DNA of 25,189 nt, taken from NCBI GenBank assembly GCA_964620325.1, contig CAZUIM010000025.1, positions 1 to 25,189 on the forward strand, read 5' to 3'. Shown in pieces: positions 13,225 through 22,000 of this stretch. Every line of letters starts with the position of its first letter. Position 1 is the first letter of the stretch. The position numbers and the translations under genes are program-made. This DNA comes from CAZMYM01 sp964620325. GTDB lineage: Bacteria; Bipolaricaulota; Bipolaricaulia; UBA7950; UBA9294. The notes under the pieces were generated by a model, which saw only the letters and a program-made list of their open reading frames with translations, made no database searches and had not been told where the DNA came from.

Positions 13225-15168
13225 ATGTCGCCTTCGCCCTCCAGCGGCCTCCGAGTCGCGCTCATCGGACAGCCGAACTGCGGGAAGAGCACGATCTTCA
13301 ACCACCTCGTCGGGTACAAGGCGAACACCTCGAACCTCCCCGGGACGACAGTCGAGTACTTGAGAAGCGACGCCTGGATCGGAGGGCAACGTGCCGAGAT
13401 CATCGACCTGCCCGGCACGTACTCGCTGACGTCGCTCGACGAGGCGGAGGCCGAAACGCGCAACTTCCTGATCAACGAACCGATCGACGTCGTCCTCAAC
13501 GTCGTCGACGCATCGATCCTCTCTCGAAGCCTCGAGCTGACGCTTCAGTTGCTCGAACTCGGCACCCCGATGGTCATCTGCCTGAACATGATCGACGAGG
13601 CCCGGCGAAAGGGGATCGCGATCGATGCGGAGCGACTGAGCGAACGACTCGGCGTCCCGGTGATTCCCACGGTGGCCGTCCGCGGAACCGGCGTCATGGA
13701 GGCGACCGTTGCGGTCGCTCGCGTCGCGAACGAGCGGCCGGTCACGCCGGCGCCGGCGTACAGCTCGGACGTCGAATCGGCGATCGCCGCGCTCGAGGAG
13801 CACGTACGCGACCGACCTCGCCCCGCTTCCCTGACGAACCCCCGGCTGACCGCGATCAAGCTCCTCGAAGACGATCCGTTCTTCGTCGAGCGTGCCGAGG
13901 CCGACGCACCCGACCTGCTCGCGGCCGCAACGCCGTTGCGACGGGCGATCTCCACTCAGCGAGGCCGCGACGCGGAGGACGTGCTCTCCGCCGAGCGCCA
14001 CAGCGCCGGGATGGAGCTGTTCGAAGCGGTCGCCACGGTCGGCCCACCGATCATCACCCTTCGCGATCGGATCGATCGCCTCTTGATGCACCCGGTCTTC
14101 GGTGTGATCGCCCTCGGGGCGATCCTCTACGCCCTCTTCCTGGTGGTGTTCAAGCTCGGGACGCTGGTCGAGGGACCGCTGGTCGGTCTGTTCGATCAGT
14201 CGATCGAGTGGCTGGCCGGCCTGATCCCACCCGACCACGTCGCATTCTTCATCGTGCAAGGGCTGATCCAAGGGTTCGGAGGAGCGATCGGCATCGTCCT
14301 CCCGTACCTCGTTCCGTTCCTGATCGGTCTCGCCGTCCTGGAGGACGTCGGCTACCTGCCGCGCGCCGGCTATCTGATCGACGGGCTGATGCACCGAATC
14401 GGCCTGCACGGCAAGTCGGTCATTCCGCTCATCCTCGGCTACGGATGCAGTGTCCCGGCGGTGATGGCAACGCGAATCCTCGACTCGAAGCGGGATCGAT
14501 TCGTCACCGCGATGCTCGCCGTGATGATCCCGTGCGTCGCCCGCACGACGATCATCTACGGCCTGGTCGGATACTTTCTCGGCCCGCATCTCGCGTTCCT
14601 CCTGTACGTCATCAACATCGTGGTGATCGCCGTCGTCGGTCGACTCCTGACCATCGTGCTCCCGAGCGTCACGCCCGGGCTGATCCTCGAGATCCCGTCG
14701 TACAGGATCCCGTCGGCGCGGGTGATCGGAGCGAAGGTCTGGCTTCGCGTGCGCGAGTTCCTGTGGTATGCGGTCCCCTTCCTCCTCGTCGGCAGCCTCG
14801 TGATGAGCGTGTTGGAGTACGTCGACGTCACCCGCTACTTGAACCTCGTCGTCTTGCCGATCACCTGGAGCCTGGGGCTCCCTCTCGTCGTCGGTGTTCC
14901 CCTGATCTTCGGGATCTTTCGCAAGGAGCTGTCGCTGGTCATGCTGTTCCAGGCGCTGGGAACCGCCCAGGCGGCGACCGTCCTCTCCGCCGGGCAGATG
15001 ATGACCTACACGCTGTTCGTCCTGTTTTACGTGCCGTGCATCGCCACGATCGCCGTCCTCAAGCGGGAGCTCGGCTGGCGGGAGACGGGCCTCGTCGTCG
15101 TCGGGACGACGGCGATCGCGCTGATCATCGCCCTCCTCGGCCGCGGCGTCGCCGCCCTCGTGGCGTAG
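13225..15168 (+). CDS. feoB: Ferrous iron transporter FeoB
   Basis: 647 aa, shorter than E. coli FeoB (about 770). The N-terminal GTPase has G1 GQPNCGKST, G2 in NLPGTTVEY, G3 DLPGTYS, and G4 NMID, followed by the helical GDI-like spacer. The membrane part has two Gate repeats, with GYGCSVPAVMATR in the first and IFRKELSLVMLFQALG in the second. It moves Fe2+ across the inner membrane. The ATG at 13225 is two bases after the fur stop. It is the third gene of the Fur-controlled operon. The first gate keeps the Cys believed to line the pore. The sequence looks complete. Confidence 0.96.
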   Translation: MSPSPSSGLRVALIGQPNCGKSTIFNHLVGYKANTSNLPGTTVEYLRSDAWIGGQRAEIIDLPGTYSLTSLDEAEAETRNFLINEPIDVVLNVVDASILSRSLELTLQLLELGTPMVICLNMIDEARRKGIAIDAERLSERLGVPVIPTVAVRGTGVMEATVAVARVANERPVTPAPAYSSDVESAIAALEEHVRDRPRPASLTNPRLTAIKLLEDDPFFVERAEADAPDLLAAATPLRRAISTQRGRDAEDVLSAERHSAGMELFEAVATVGPPIITLRDRIDRLLMHPVFGVIALGAILYALFLVVFKLGTLVEGPLVGLFDQSIEWLAGLIPPDHVAFFIVQGLIQGFGGAIGIVLPYLVPFLIGLAVLEDVGYLPRAGYLIDGLMHRIGLHGKSVIPLILGYGCSVPAVMATRILDSKRDRFVTAMLAVMIPCVARTTIIYGLVGYFLGPHLAFLLYVINIVVIAVVGRLLTIVLPSVTPGLILEIPSYRIPSARVIGAKVWLRVREFLWYAVPFLLVGSLVMSVLEYVDVTRYLNLVVLPITWSLGLPLVVGVPLIFGIFRKELSLVMLFQALGTAQAATVLSAGQMMTYTLFVLFYVPCIATIAVLKRELGWRETGLVVVGTTAIALIIALLGRGVAALVA

Positions 15169-15195
15169 TCCCGACGCGTCGTCCCATCCGGGACT
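15167..15195 (+). terminator. Weak stem-loop after feoB
   Basis: AGTCCCG/CGGGACT, 7 bp with a 15-nt loop, begins in the feoB stop codon. There is no T-run, so a terminator role is only possible. Confidence 0.25.
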
Positions 15196-15302
15196 TCGCC
15201 GATAGACCGATGTCTCCCCTCTGAGCGTGCGCCGTTTCGGCCGCCCGCCGGCCGCTCGGCCCCTCTTCCGACGGCTCCGCGCGCGAGAATCGTGGCTGAA
15301 AG

Positions 15303-15974
15303 ATGATCCCCACAGAACCCAGAACGATTCGGCGAGCCGTTCCGCTGGTTGCGATCGTCGGCCTAGTCCTTCTGTCCGGCTGCGCGACGTTCGACGGTCT
15401 CCAAGGCGGACCGGTCGTCGAGCTCTCCGCTCGGCCGGAGACCGGTCGCGCCCCCCTTCTCGTCCACCTCGATGCGCGCGCGTCCGGCGCCGGGACCGGG
15501 GTCGCCTCGCACGCCTGGAGCTTCGACGACGGAACGGGCGACGCGGTGACTGCGGCGTCCCGGATCGACCACCGATACGAACGTTCGGGAATCTATCTGG
15601 CGCGCGTGACGATCACCGACACCGCGGGGCGGACGAGCACCGCGTCGATCGAGATCACGGTCGAGAACGCCCCGCCGATCCCGAGTTGCCGCATTTCGAA
15701 CGATGCTCCGATCGTCGGCGAGCGCGTTCAGTTCGACGCCTCCGGGTCATCCGACCCCGACGGGGATCTGGCCGAGGCCCGTTGGGATTTCGGCGACGGC
15801 ACGTCGGCCCGAGGGGAACGCGTCAGCCACGTCTACACCGAGGCGGCCGTCTGTCTGGTTCGTCTCGAAATCGAGGACAACGGCGGCGCGTCGTCGACCC
15901 TCGTTCACACCATGACCGTCCACCTCGGCGGGGCGGGCGGAGGATGCGGCGGAGGGCTCCCGATCTGGCTGTGA
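15303..15974 (+). CDS. PKD-domain lipoprotein
   Basis: 223 aa. Signal peptide with lipobox LLSGC (lipidated C27). Two PKD-type beta-sandwich domains follow, about 38-115 (WSFDDG, IYLARVTITD) and 117-205 (FDASGSSDPDGD, WDFGDGTS, HVYTE), then a Gly/Cys tail (GGAGGGCGGG). PKD modules mediate protein or polysaccharide contacts outside the cell; no enzyme domain is present. The ribosome site before the ATG is poor (GAAAG). It is related in layout to the lipoprotein at 24496-25110. The 130 bases upstream show no clear promoter. Confidence 0.85.
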   Translation: MIPTEPRTIRRAVPLVAIVGLVLLSGCATFDGLQGGPVVELSARPETGRAPLLVHLDARASGAGTGVASHAWSFDDGTGDAVTAASRIDHRYERSGIYLARVTITDTAGRTSTASIEITVENAPPIPSCRISNDAPIVGERVQFDASGSSDPDGDLAEARWDFGDGTSARGERVSHVYTEAAVCLVRLEIEDNGGASSTLVHTMTVHLGGAGGGCGGGLPIWL

Positions 15975-15996
15975 GTCGGGAGGCCGACCACGGAGG

Positions 15997-16740
15997 TCAG
16001 CCGTCGATCTCCCTCAGTCCGACGGTCGCGAGGTAGACGGCGAACCGGTCCGGATCCTCGAGGCCGAGGAGCTCGTTCACCGCGTCGTCGTCGAACGCAC
16101 CGATCGCGCATGCTCCGGCCCCGATCGACTCGGCGACGAGGTAGAGATTCTGACAGACGTGACCCGCGTCGAGATGGATGTACCGAACGCCGCGCTCGCC
16201 GTACCGCCACGTCATCCTCGCCGCATCCGCAATCCAGACGAAGGTCGCTGCGCTCGCGGCGATCATCGACTGGTCGTAGCACGCCGCCGACAGGCGCTCG
16301 GTCGCGTCCGGAGGCGACGGAAGCTCGATCAGGTCGTGATCGATCGCTGCGTACTGGTAGAAGGCGACGTCGAGCCCCTCGACGCGACGGGCGAGGACGA
16401 CCGTCTCGAACGGGTGTCGAGCGCCGGCCGACGGGACCGTTCGGAAGGTCGCTCGATCCTCGACGACCTTCCGAACCCCCTGGGTGGACCAGAGGAGAAA
16501 CGACAATCCTTCGAGCGTCAGGGGTCGCTTCGCGTACTCCCGCAGGCTCCTGCGTCGATCGATCGCCTTCCGAAGGTCGATGTGGCCGATCGACGTCTCG
16601 TTCGGATCCGGAAGCGCCACCCGCCCCCCGTTCGCCAGGTCGACAAACAGCGGCGGCTGCGGGAGTTCCCGCTGCTGCGCCGACGGCCCCAGGTGCTGAT
16701 GCCGTGTCCTCTCCATGAACTCGCGTCCGATTCCTTCCAT
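15997..16740 (-). CDS. SagB-type nitroreductase-fold oxidoreductase
   Basis: 247 aa. The flavin-binding fold is seen in the early RRSLREYAKRPLTLEGLSFLLW, quoted here as RRSLREYAKRPL and LSFLLWSTQG, then FRTVPSAGARHPFETVV, and the late HLDAGHVCQNLYLVAESIGAGACAIGAF region (HVCQNLYLVAES). These are typical of the SagB/ThcOx family, whose peptide-modifying members oxidise azoline rings. Many stand-alone homologues in diverse bacteria have no precursor peptide nearby and unknown substrates. No precursor peptide, cyclodehydratase or YcaO gene is visible here, so a RiPP role is not supported. The ATG at 16740 lies after GGAGG; a start eight codons downstream is possible. It is convergent with the PKD lipoprotein gene. 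Confidence 0.85.
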   Translation of the reverse strand: MEGIGREFMERTRHQHLGPSAQQRELPQPPLFVDLANGGRVALPDPNETSIGHIDLRKAIDRRRSLREYAKRPLTLEGLSFLLWSTQGVRKVVEDRATFRTVPSAGARHPFETVVLARRVEGLDVAFYQYAAIDHDLIELPSPPDATERLSAACYDQSMIAASAATFVWIADAARMTWRYGERGVRYIHLDAGHVCQNLYLVAESIGAGACAIGAFDDDAVNELLGLEDPDRFAVYLATVGLREIDG

Positions 16741-16851
16741 CTTCTGCGCGCCTCCTCTCGCCTGTCCGTACCCTCCGCGTTCGATCCCCGTCGTCGACGG
16801 GCCGATCGATGGTAGCCGGTAGCCGGTCCGGTCGCCCGCCTCGAATCGTTC

Positions 16852-16879
16852 TTGTCGGAGATCCCGGGAACTCTATACT
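16852..16879 (+). promoter_or_regulatory. Promoter for the CARDB secreted protein
   Basis: TTGTCG (16852-16857) and TATACT (16874-16879), 16-base spacing, about 95 bases before the start codon. Confidence 0.55.
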
Positions 16880-16976
16880 GGTGCAGATGGCGCCAACATC
16901 GAAGCCACCAATCCGGAATCGCCGCACTTCAGCGAAGCGGCACACGCGGCATCACGCGCAAGAGGAGGTTGTGAAG

Positions 16977-19103
16977 ATGAAGCGATGCGTGTTCCCCCTG
17001 CTCGCCGTGGCGTTGCTCGCCACGCTGGCCTGCTCGACCTCTGCACAGACCGAACCCGAACTGGGACCGCTCGACGGCTACACGCGAAGCGATCTCCAAC
17101 TGATCAGTCAGGAGAGCAAAGACGCGTGGTCTCCTCGATGGACCGGTCCGATCGAGGCGGCGACCATCCTCGCCTGGCTCCAAGAGAATGGATACCCGGA
17201 GCTCCTCCGCGACTTCAACGAAGACGGTGAAATCGACGAACTCGACACGATCGAACTCGCCGACATCCTCGGGAACGGGCCGATGCGGACGGAGACGCCG
17301 GTCGGGACGAACGACGCGAGGCTGGTCATCGGCCTGGCGCGCTACGTCGCCGATCACTATCCGGGGCAGTTCGTGCTGAAGATCTACGACGCCGGGTTCC
17401 CGGCCGAGTTCGAGGCCGAGGGGGAGGAGTTCGCGCCGAATGCGATCCCGGGAATCGAACTTCGCTTGATGGGCGAGCCGACCCTCGAAGCGTACAAGCA
17501 CGAGTTGGAGACGGCCGAAGGGGTGATCGTCGGCCTCGAGGAGCCGGAGAACGCGAATACCTACCTCGCCGGTCGGTCGTTCCTGTACGAGGAGACGTCG
17601 GCCGGTCACACGCCCGTCGATCTGGCGTGGGCCGAGGAGGATCGATTCCGGCCGGATCATCAGGGACGGGTTCTCGAGACCGTGGCGACGCAGGACGACC
17701 GTCTGTACGTCGACTACCGAATGGGGTTCACGCCGGCCGAGTTCATGCTCGCCCTCTCCCCGATCGAAGCCCCGGGATTCACGAGCATGCACTACAGCTG
17801 CCCGCCGGACGCGCTCGCCTATCACGTGACGACGAATCCGACACCGCACGGCTCGCTCCGCGTCGAGGAGTGCGTCATCCGCGAGGGCGCCGTGGACATC
17901 TACGTGTGGATCGTCACGAACATCGACTTCCTCTGGGACGGGTGCGGCGTGTGCGTCTTCGCCGTCGCCAACTCCGGGCTGCACGCGGTCGCCGAATCGG
18001 GGCCGCCAATGTGGACGTTCACCGAGTCCCCCGGCGGCTGGCACTGGAGCGCTCCGATGCTCAGTTGCGGATTCGAACCGGGACAGACGGCCGTCTTCAT
18101 CGCCGTCGTCCCCGGACCGACGACCGACGCGTGGGTCCCGGCGATCGTCGCAGGATGCGGTTCACCGATGTCGCCGGAGACGCCGTTCGCCCCCGTCCGG
18201 ACGACCGGACCGATCGAATTCGACACCGAGGACTGCCCGGACATCGAGCTGCGCGTCGACGATCACGGATGCACGACCCTCCGGGACGGGACCCTGCAGT
18301 TCACCGTCTGGCCGCTGGCGATCGAGAACGTCGGCGGACAGTCGATCACGTCCAACTTCTCCGTCGTCGCGTTCGCGCCCGGCTACAGCGGGAGCGCCGG
18401 AACGACCATCACGGGGCCGCTCCTTCCGTTCGATTCGGGAGAGATCATCGACCTCGACCCACTCGTGTTCGAGATCCCGGCGGTCGAGGCACCCGACCCC
18501 GCGTGCCCGATCACGATCCGCGTCGTCGCCGACTCCTCGTTCGCCATCGCTGAGTGCTTCGAAGGGAACAACGCCGTCGAATTCGACGAGTGCTGCCCGG
18601 AGGGCCCGGGCGACGAGCGCGGTGCGTGCTGCTTCATGGACACCGGCGCCTGCGCTGTGATGTCCGAGGCGGACTGCGTCGCCGGGGGCGGAATCTTCGA
18701 AGGGCTCGGAACCGACTGCGCGTCGGTCACCTGCGAACCGGAAGACGGGGACTGCCCCGACCTGATCGTCGAGATCCTGCACGTCACGTGTTCGTGCGAT
18801 CAGATCGTCGGCGGACAGATGGCCGAGTACAATGGCAGCGCGACCGTCCGGGTGACGAACATCGGGACCGCCCCGAGCCCGTCGATCACAAACGGCCTCG
18901 TCTTCTCCCCGGGCGGCGCCACGAAGAACGTCCCCGCGCTGAATCCCGGAGAGTACGCCACCTTCTACTTCCACTACACGGGGACGCCGCGGACGTGCGA
19001 GGACCTGGTCATCTCGGCCTTCGCTCACGTCGATCCGGCAGACACCGTGACCGAATGCGACGACGGAAACAACACCGACGCCCACGAGGAGGACTGCCAC
19101 TAG
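16977..19103 (+). CDS. Large secreted protein with EF-hand, Cys-rich repeat and CARDB domains
   Basis: 708 aa. A signal peptide ends near TSA-Q (residues 22-24). An EF-hand-like calcium loop with D79, N81, D83, E85, D87 and D90 follows, resembling a dockerin repeat. The region 100-420 is unrecognised, with a Cys-containing VWIVTNIDFLWDGCGVCVF stretch. Two CARDB-type beta-sandwiches lie at about 420-545 (CPDIELRV, ENVGGQSI, CFEGNNAVEF) and 593-708 (CPDLIVEIL, VTNIGTAPS, ECDDGNNTDA). Between them is a Cys-rich segment, GACCFMDTGACAVMSEADC and onward, like repeats I associate with Planctomycetes surface proteins. It is presumably extracellular or cell-surface and adhesive; no catalytic domain is evident. 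The ATG was chosen for GAGGAGG eight bases upstream and the signal peptide. Confidence 0.8.
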   Translation: MKRCVFPLLAVALLATLACSTSAQTEPELGPLDGYTRSDLQLISQESKDAWSPRWTGPIEAATILAWLQENGYPELLRDFNEDGEIDELDTIELADILGNGPMRTETPVGTNDARLVIGLARYVADHYPGQFVLKIYDAGFPAEFEAEGEEFAPNAIPGIELRLMGEPTLEAYKHELETAEGVIVGLEEPENANTYLAGRSFLYEETSAGHTPVDLAWAEEDRFRPDHQGRVLETVATQDDRLYVDYRMGFTPAEFMLALSPIEAPGFTSMHYSCPPDALAYHVTTNPTPHGSLRVEECVIREGAVDIYVWIVTNIDFLWDGCGVCVFAVANSGLHAVAESGPPMWTFTESPGGWHWSAPMLSCGFEPGQTAVFIAVVPGPTTDAWVPAIVAGCGSPMSPETPFAPVRTTGPIEFDTEDCPDIELRVDDHGCTTLRDGTLQFTVWPLAIENVGGQSITSNFSVVAFAPGYSGSAGTTITGPLLPFDSGEIIDLDPLVFEIPAVEAPDPACPITIRVVADSSFAIAECFEGNNAVEFDECCPEGPGDERGACCFMDTGACAVMSEADCVAGGGIFEGLGTDCASVTCEPEDGDCPDLIVEILHVTCSCDQIVGGQMAEYNGSATVRVTNIGTAPSPSITNGLVFSPGGATKNVPALNPGEYATFYFHYTGTPRTCEDLVISAFAHVDPADTVTECDDGNNTDAHEEDCH

Positions 19104-19113
19104 CGAGACCACG

Positions 19114-19143
19114 GCGCGGTCGGCTCCGCGAGGCCGACCGCGC
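19114..19143 (+). terminator. GC-rich stem-loop after the CARDB gene
   Basis: GCGCGGTCGGC/GCCGACCGCGC, perfect 11-bp stem with an 8-nt loop, ten bases after the stop. No T-run follows, so it may be a terminator or a 3'-end stabiliser. Confidence 0.5.
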
Positions 19144-19163
19144 CTGACTTCAGGCCGCCGATC

Positions 19164-20444
19164 ATGGCACCGACCATCCGAAGAACGACAGCCACGGCGA
19201 TCGCCCTCCTGCTGATCGCGCTCCCGGTCGCCGGATCGATCGTTCGGATCTCCGTCGACAGCTCGATCAACCCGATCACGCGAGACATCATCCTTCGCGG
19301 GCTGGACGCGGCGGCCGATCGCGACGCGACGCTCGTGGTGATCGAGCTGGATACGCCGGGCGGACTGCTCGATTCGACGCGAGACATCGTCGCCGGTGAG
19401 TTCGCTTCCTCTGTCCCGATCGTCGTTTTCGTCGCCCCGTCCGGCGCCCGAGCCGCCTCGGCCGGCGCGTTCATCACGCTCGCCGCCGACGTCGCGGCGA
19501 TGGCGCCGGGAACGAACATCGGTGCCGCCCATCCGGTCAGTCTCGGCGGCGGCACGTCAGAGGCCGAAGGGACGGCGTCGGCCGACAAGGCGGCCCAGGA
19601 CGCCGCCGCGTTCGCTCGGTCGATCGCCGAACGACGCGGAAGGAACGTCGAGTGGGCCGAGGCCGCCGTTCTCGAGTCGAATTCGATCACGGCGTCGGAG
19701 GCCCTCGATCTCGGGGTCATCGATCTGATCGCCGACGATCTGCCCGAGCTTCTCGAACGGCTCGACGGCTACCGCCTGGTCGACGGTCGGATCCTCTCCA
19801 CCGCGGATCTCCCGGTCGAGACGATCCGTCCGACGCTCCGGGAGCGTCTCCTCGGCCTCCTCGCCGATCCGAACCTCGTCTACATCCTGTTCATCCTCGG
19901 CCTGTACGGTCTGATCTACGAGTTCTTCCAGCCGGGGATCGGATTCGGCCTCGCCGTCGGCGGAGTCTGTCTCCTCCTCGCCCTGTTCGGGCTCCAAATC
20001 CTCCCGGTGAACGTCGTCGGGATCGGCCTCGTCCTCTTCGGGATGGGGCTCGTCGTCCTCGACGCGTTCACCCCGACGAACGGCATCCTGACCGCCGGCG
20101 GAATCGTCGCCCTCCTCGTCGGCTCCCTGACACTGTTCGACATCGCCGATCGCCGGTTCGGCCTGTCGCTGGCGACCGTCCTGTCGGTTGTCGGTGTGAC
20201 CGCCGCGCTGTCGATCTTCGTCCTCTCCAAGGGACTTCTGATCCAGAGGCGCCGCCCGGCGACCGGAACGGTCGCCATGATCGGCCTGACCGGGACCGTT
20301 CGCGCCGATCTGGACCCTGAGGGGACGGTCTTCGTCAACGGGGAGTATTGGGCGGCCCGCGCACTCGACGGGGCGATCCCGGCCGGAACCGAGATCCGTG
20401 TCGAAGCGGTCGACGGGAGAACCCTCCTCGTCCGGCGGGTATGA
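19164..20444 (+). CDS. nfeD: NfeD-type membrane-bound serine protease
   Basis: 426 aa full-length NfeD. A signal or anchor sequence (1-24) precedes a ClpP/SppA-like protease domain with IELDTPGGLLDSTRDIV, the nucleophile S99 in GARAASAGAF and the likely general base K142 in ASADKAAQ. Four to five membrane helices follow (about 225-370), then a soluble OB-fold NfeD domain (GLTGTVRADLDPEGTVFVNG onward, pattern GTVFVNGEYWAARA). Family members are inner-membrane proteases that cleave stomatin-like partners and take part in membrane quality control. No stomatin/SPFH gene lies next door; instead a membrane zinc-ribbon gene overlaps the stop. The ribosome site is weak (AGG nine bases upstream). Confidence 0.93.
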   Translation: MAPTIRRTTATAIALLLIALPVAGSIVRISVDSSINPITRDIILRGLDAAADRDATLVVIELDTPGGLLDSTRDIVAGEFASSVPIVVFVAPSGARAASAGAFITLAADVAAMAPGTNIGAAHPVSLGGGTSEAEGTASADKAAQDAAAFARSIAERRGRNVEWAEAAVLESNSITASEALDLGVIDLIADDLPELLERLDGYRLVDGRILSTADLPVETIRPTLRERLLGLLADPNLVYILFILGLYGLIYEFFQPGIGFGLAVGGVCLLLALFGLQILPVNVVGIGLVLFGMGLVVLDAFTPTNGILTAGGIVALLVGSLTLFDIADRRFGLSLATVLSVVGVTAALSIFVLSKGLLIQRRRPATGTVAMIGLTGTVRADLDPEGTVFVNGEYWAARALDGAIPAGTEIRVEAVDGRTLLVRRV

Positions 20445-20857
20445 TGACGGGGATGAGCGAACGACAGGGACGACGCGGGACGATCAACGAGACAGCACGA
20501 ACGGTCGCCCTGGCCGCGATCGCCCTGTTGCTCGTGGCGATCCTCGCCGTTCTGATCACCCTCGCGTGGCGCGGTCTCCGCATCGATCACACCGGCACCG
20601 TCGCGATCGGCGGCATGTCGGATGCCATTCCGCTCGAGATGACCGGCCCGATCACCCTCACGATGCCCGAGCCAGCTCGACTGATCGCGACCGGCCCGGA
20701 CGGGGCGCCGATCCTTGCCGAGTTCGCCGTCCTCTCGTGCCCGACGTGCGGTGGAGGGATGGTCCCGACGCGCTGGAACCTGTTGACCGGAAAGATCGAC
20801 TGGGTCTGTCCATCCTGCGGCCAGACGATCACCGCACCGGCGCACGCGGACGACTGA
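20441..20857 (+). CDS. Single-pass membrane protein with C-terminal zinc ribbon
   Basis: 138 aa, family not recognised. A basic N-terminus (about 1-20) precedes one membrane helix (21-43), and a beta-rich middle (GTVAIGGMSDAIPLEMTGPI, GPITLTMPEP) leads to a zinc ribbon with C100/C103 (CPTC) and C123/C126 (CPSC). The ATG at 20441 overlaps the nfeD stop as ATGA, implying coupled translation; ATGs at 20444 and 20453 are alternatives. The topology by charge would put the helix N-end inside and the zinc ribbon outside, which is unusual. Its tight linkage to nfeD suggests a partner or regulator of that protease, which is inference. Confidence 0.75.
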   Translation: MMTGMSERQGRRGTINETARTVALAAIALLLVAILAVLITLAWRGLRIDHTGTVAIGGMSDAIPLEMTGPITLTMPEPARLIATGPDGAPILAEFAVLSCPTCGGGMVPTRWNLLTGKIDWVCPSCGQTITAPAHADD

Positions 20858-20876
20858 CGGAAGCCCTCGGCCCGGG

Positions 20877-21968
20877 CTACTCCTCCCGACCGACCCCGCG
20901 CCCGTCGGCCCAGAGGGCCTCGAAGTACCGTTCGAACGCGGCGGCGACCGCCGGAACGCTCAACAGCGCGACGTTCGCCTCCACGTTCTGCTCGAGCGCG
21001 TAGTAGTTCCAATTCGTCGATCCGAGGACGACGTGCTCCCCGTCGATGACGAGGAGCTTCGCGTGCGTCGTCTCCTCCGGACGATCGAACCGAACCGGGA
21101 CCCCTCGTTCGAACAGGTACAACGCGCTCTTCAGGTTCGCGGCGGCGGAATCGGCGTAGAAGCGGCAGTCGTCGATCAGCACCCGGACGTCGAGCCCACG
21201 TCCGCCCGCCCGGACCAGCGCGTCGATCAGGTCGTTGGCGATGCTGTCCGAGTAGCCAGGATAGATCGACATCCGATAAAGGACGACGTGGACCGACGTC
21301 CGCGCCCGGGCGAGGATCGCGAGAACCGACGTGGCGTACGATAGAGCACCCCCGCTGTCCGGCAGCGGGACGATCTGCGGACCGTCGCGGCTCCACAGCC
21401 CGTCGAGATCGACCCGCGGAACGACCCCCTGACGCCCGGCCCACAGATGGTCGAACCACGCGCCGAACGCCCCGCCGACACGATCGTCGACGATCCGAAC
21501 GTTCGCCTGCTGTTGATCGGTGAACGCGTAGCGGTTCCAGTTCGTCGACCCGACGACGACGATCGTTCGATCAACGATCGCCAGCTTCGCGTGGGTCGTG
21601 ACCGCCGGATCGTCGTACCGCGCTTCGATCCCGCGGTCGCGGAGCCGCTCGAGGAAGGCGCGATTCCGCTCGGTGATCGACGACGCCCAATCGCTCTCGT
21701 CGAGGATCACGCGAACCGAGACCCCTCGTTCGTGCGCGTCGAGGAGCGGCTCCCACAGCGGATTCTCGTCGAGCTCGGCCGTCGACAGGAGGAGCTCGAT
21801 CGACTCGGTCGCCGCCGCGAAGTCGGCCGCGACCGCCTCGCAGTACGCGCACCCACCGGGCCGATCGATCAGCGGCTGGATGATCGATCGATCGACGGCC
21901 GCAGAGTGGGCGCAGAGCGCGAAGAGAATGCACGCTGTGCCAATCCAGGATTGAATCCGTCGCAACAT
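20877..21968 (-). CDS. Secreted phospholipase D-like protein with two HKD motifs
   Basis: 363 aa. A signal peptide covers about residues 1-24. Two complete HKD catalytic motifs are present: H126, K128, D133 in THAKLAIVDRTIVVVGSTNW and H302, K304, D309 in THAKLLVIDGEHVVLGSTNW. Two motifs in one chain form a single active site, as in PLD-type phosphodiesterases, including phospholipases, cardiolipin synthases and nucleases. The short GSTNWN endings and export signal resemble Nuc-like or PLD-domain exported proteins, so either a phospholipid or a nucleic acid substrate is possible. A CAYC pair (40-43) may form a disulfide. It is divergent from the Lon gene and convergent with the zinc-ribbon gene. 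No strong ribosome site precedes its ATG. Confidence 0.9.
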   Translation of the reverse strand: MLRRIQSWIGTACILFALCAHSAAVDRSIIQPLIDRPGGCAYCEAVAADFAAATESIELLLSTAELDENPLWEPLLDAHERGVSVRVILDESDWASSITERNRAFLERLRDRGIEARYDDPAVTTHAKLAIVDRTIVVVGSTNWNRYAFTDQQQANVRIVDDRVGGAFGAWFDHLWAGRQGVVPRVDLDGLWSRDGPQIVPLPDSGGALSYATSVLAILARARTSVHVVLYRMSIYPGYSDSIANDLIDALVRAGGRGLDVRVLIDDCRFYADSAAANLKSALYLFERGVPVRFDRPEETTHAKLLVIDGEHVVLGSTNWNYYALEQNVEANVALLSVPAVAAAFERYFEALWADGRGVGREE

Positions 21969-21980
21969 CTGCGATAGAAT
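21951..21980 (+). promoter_or_regulatory. Promoter for the Lon-family protease gene
   Basis: TTGAAT (21951-21956) and TAGAAT (21975-21980), 18-base spacing. It lies over the 5' end of the divergent phospholipase D-like gene and about 20 bases before the Lon gene start. Confidence 0.55.
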
Positions 21981-22000
21981 CCTAGACCAAAGGAGGCCTC

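Noticed and set aside
13024..14589. Long minus-strand open frame opposite fur and feoB
   Set aside because: Antisense shadow of well-supported genes, with low-complexity charged composition.
15997..16740. Thiazole/oxazole-modified peptide cluster
   Set aside because: The SagB-like gene stands alone; no YcaO, SagC-like or precursor peptide gene is nearby.
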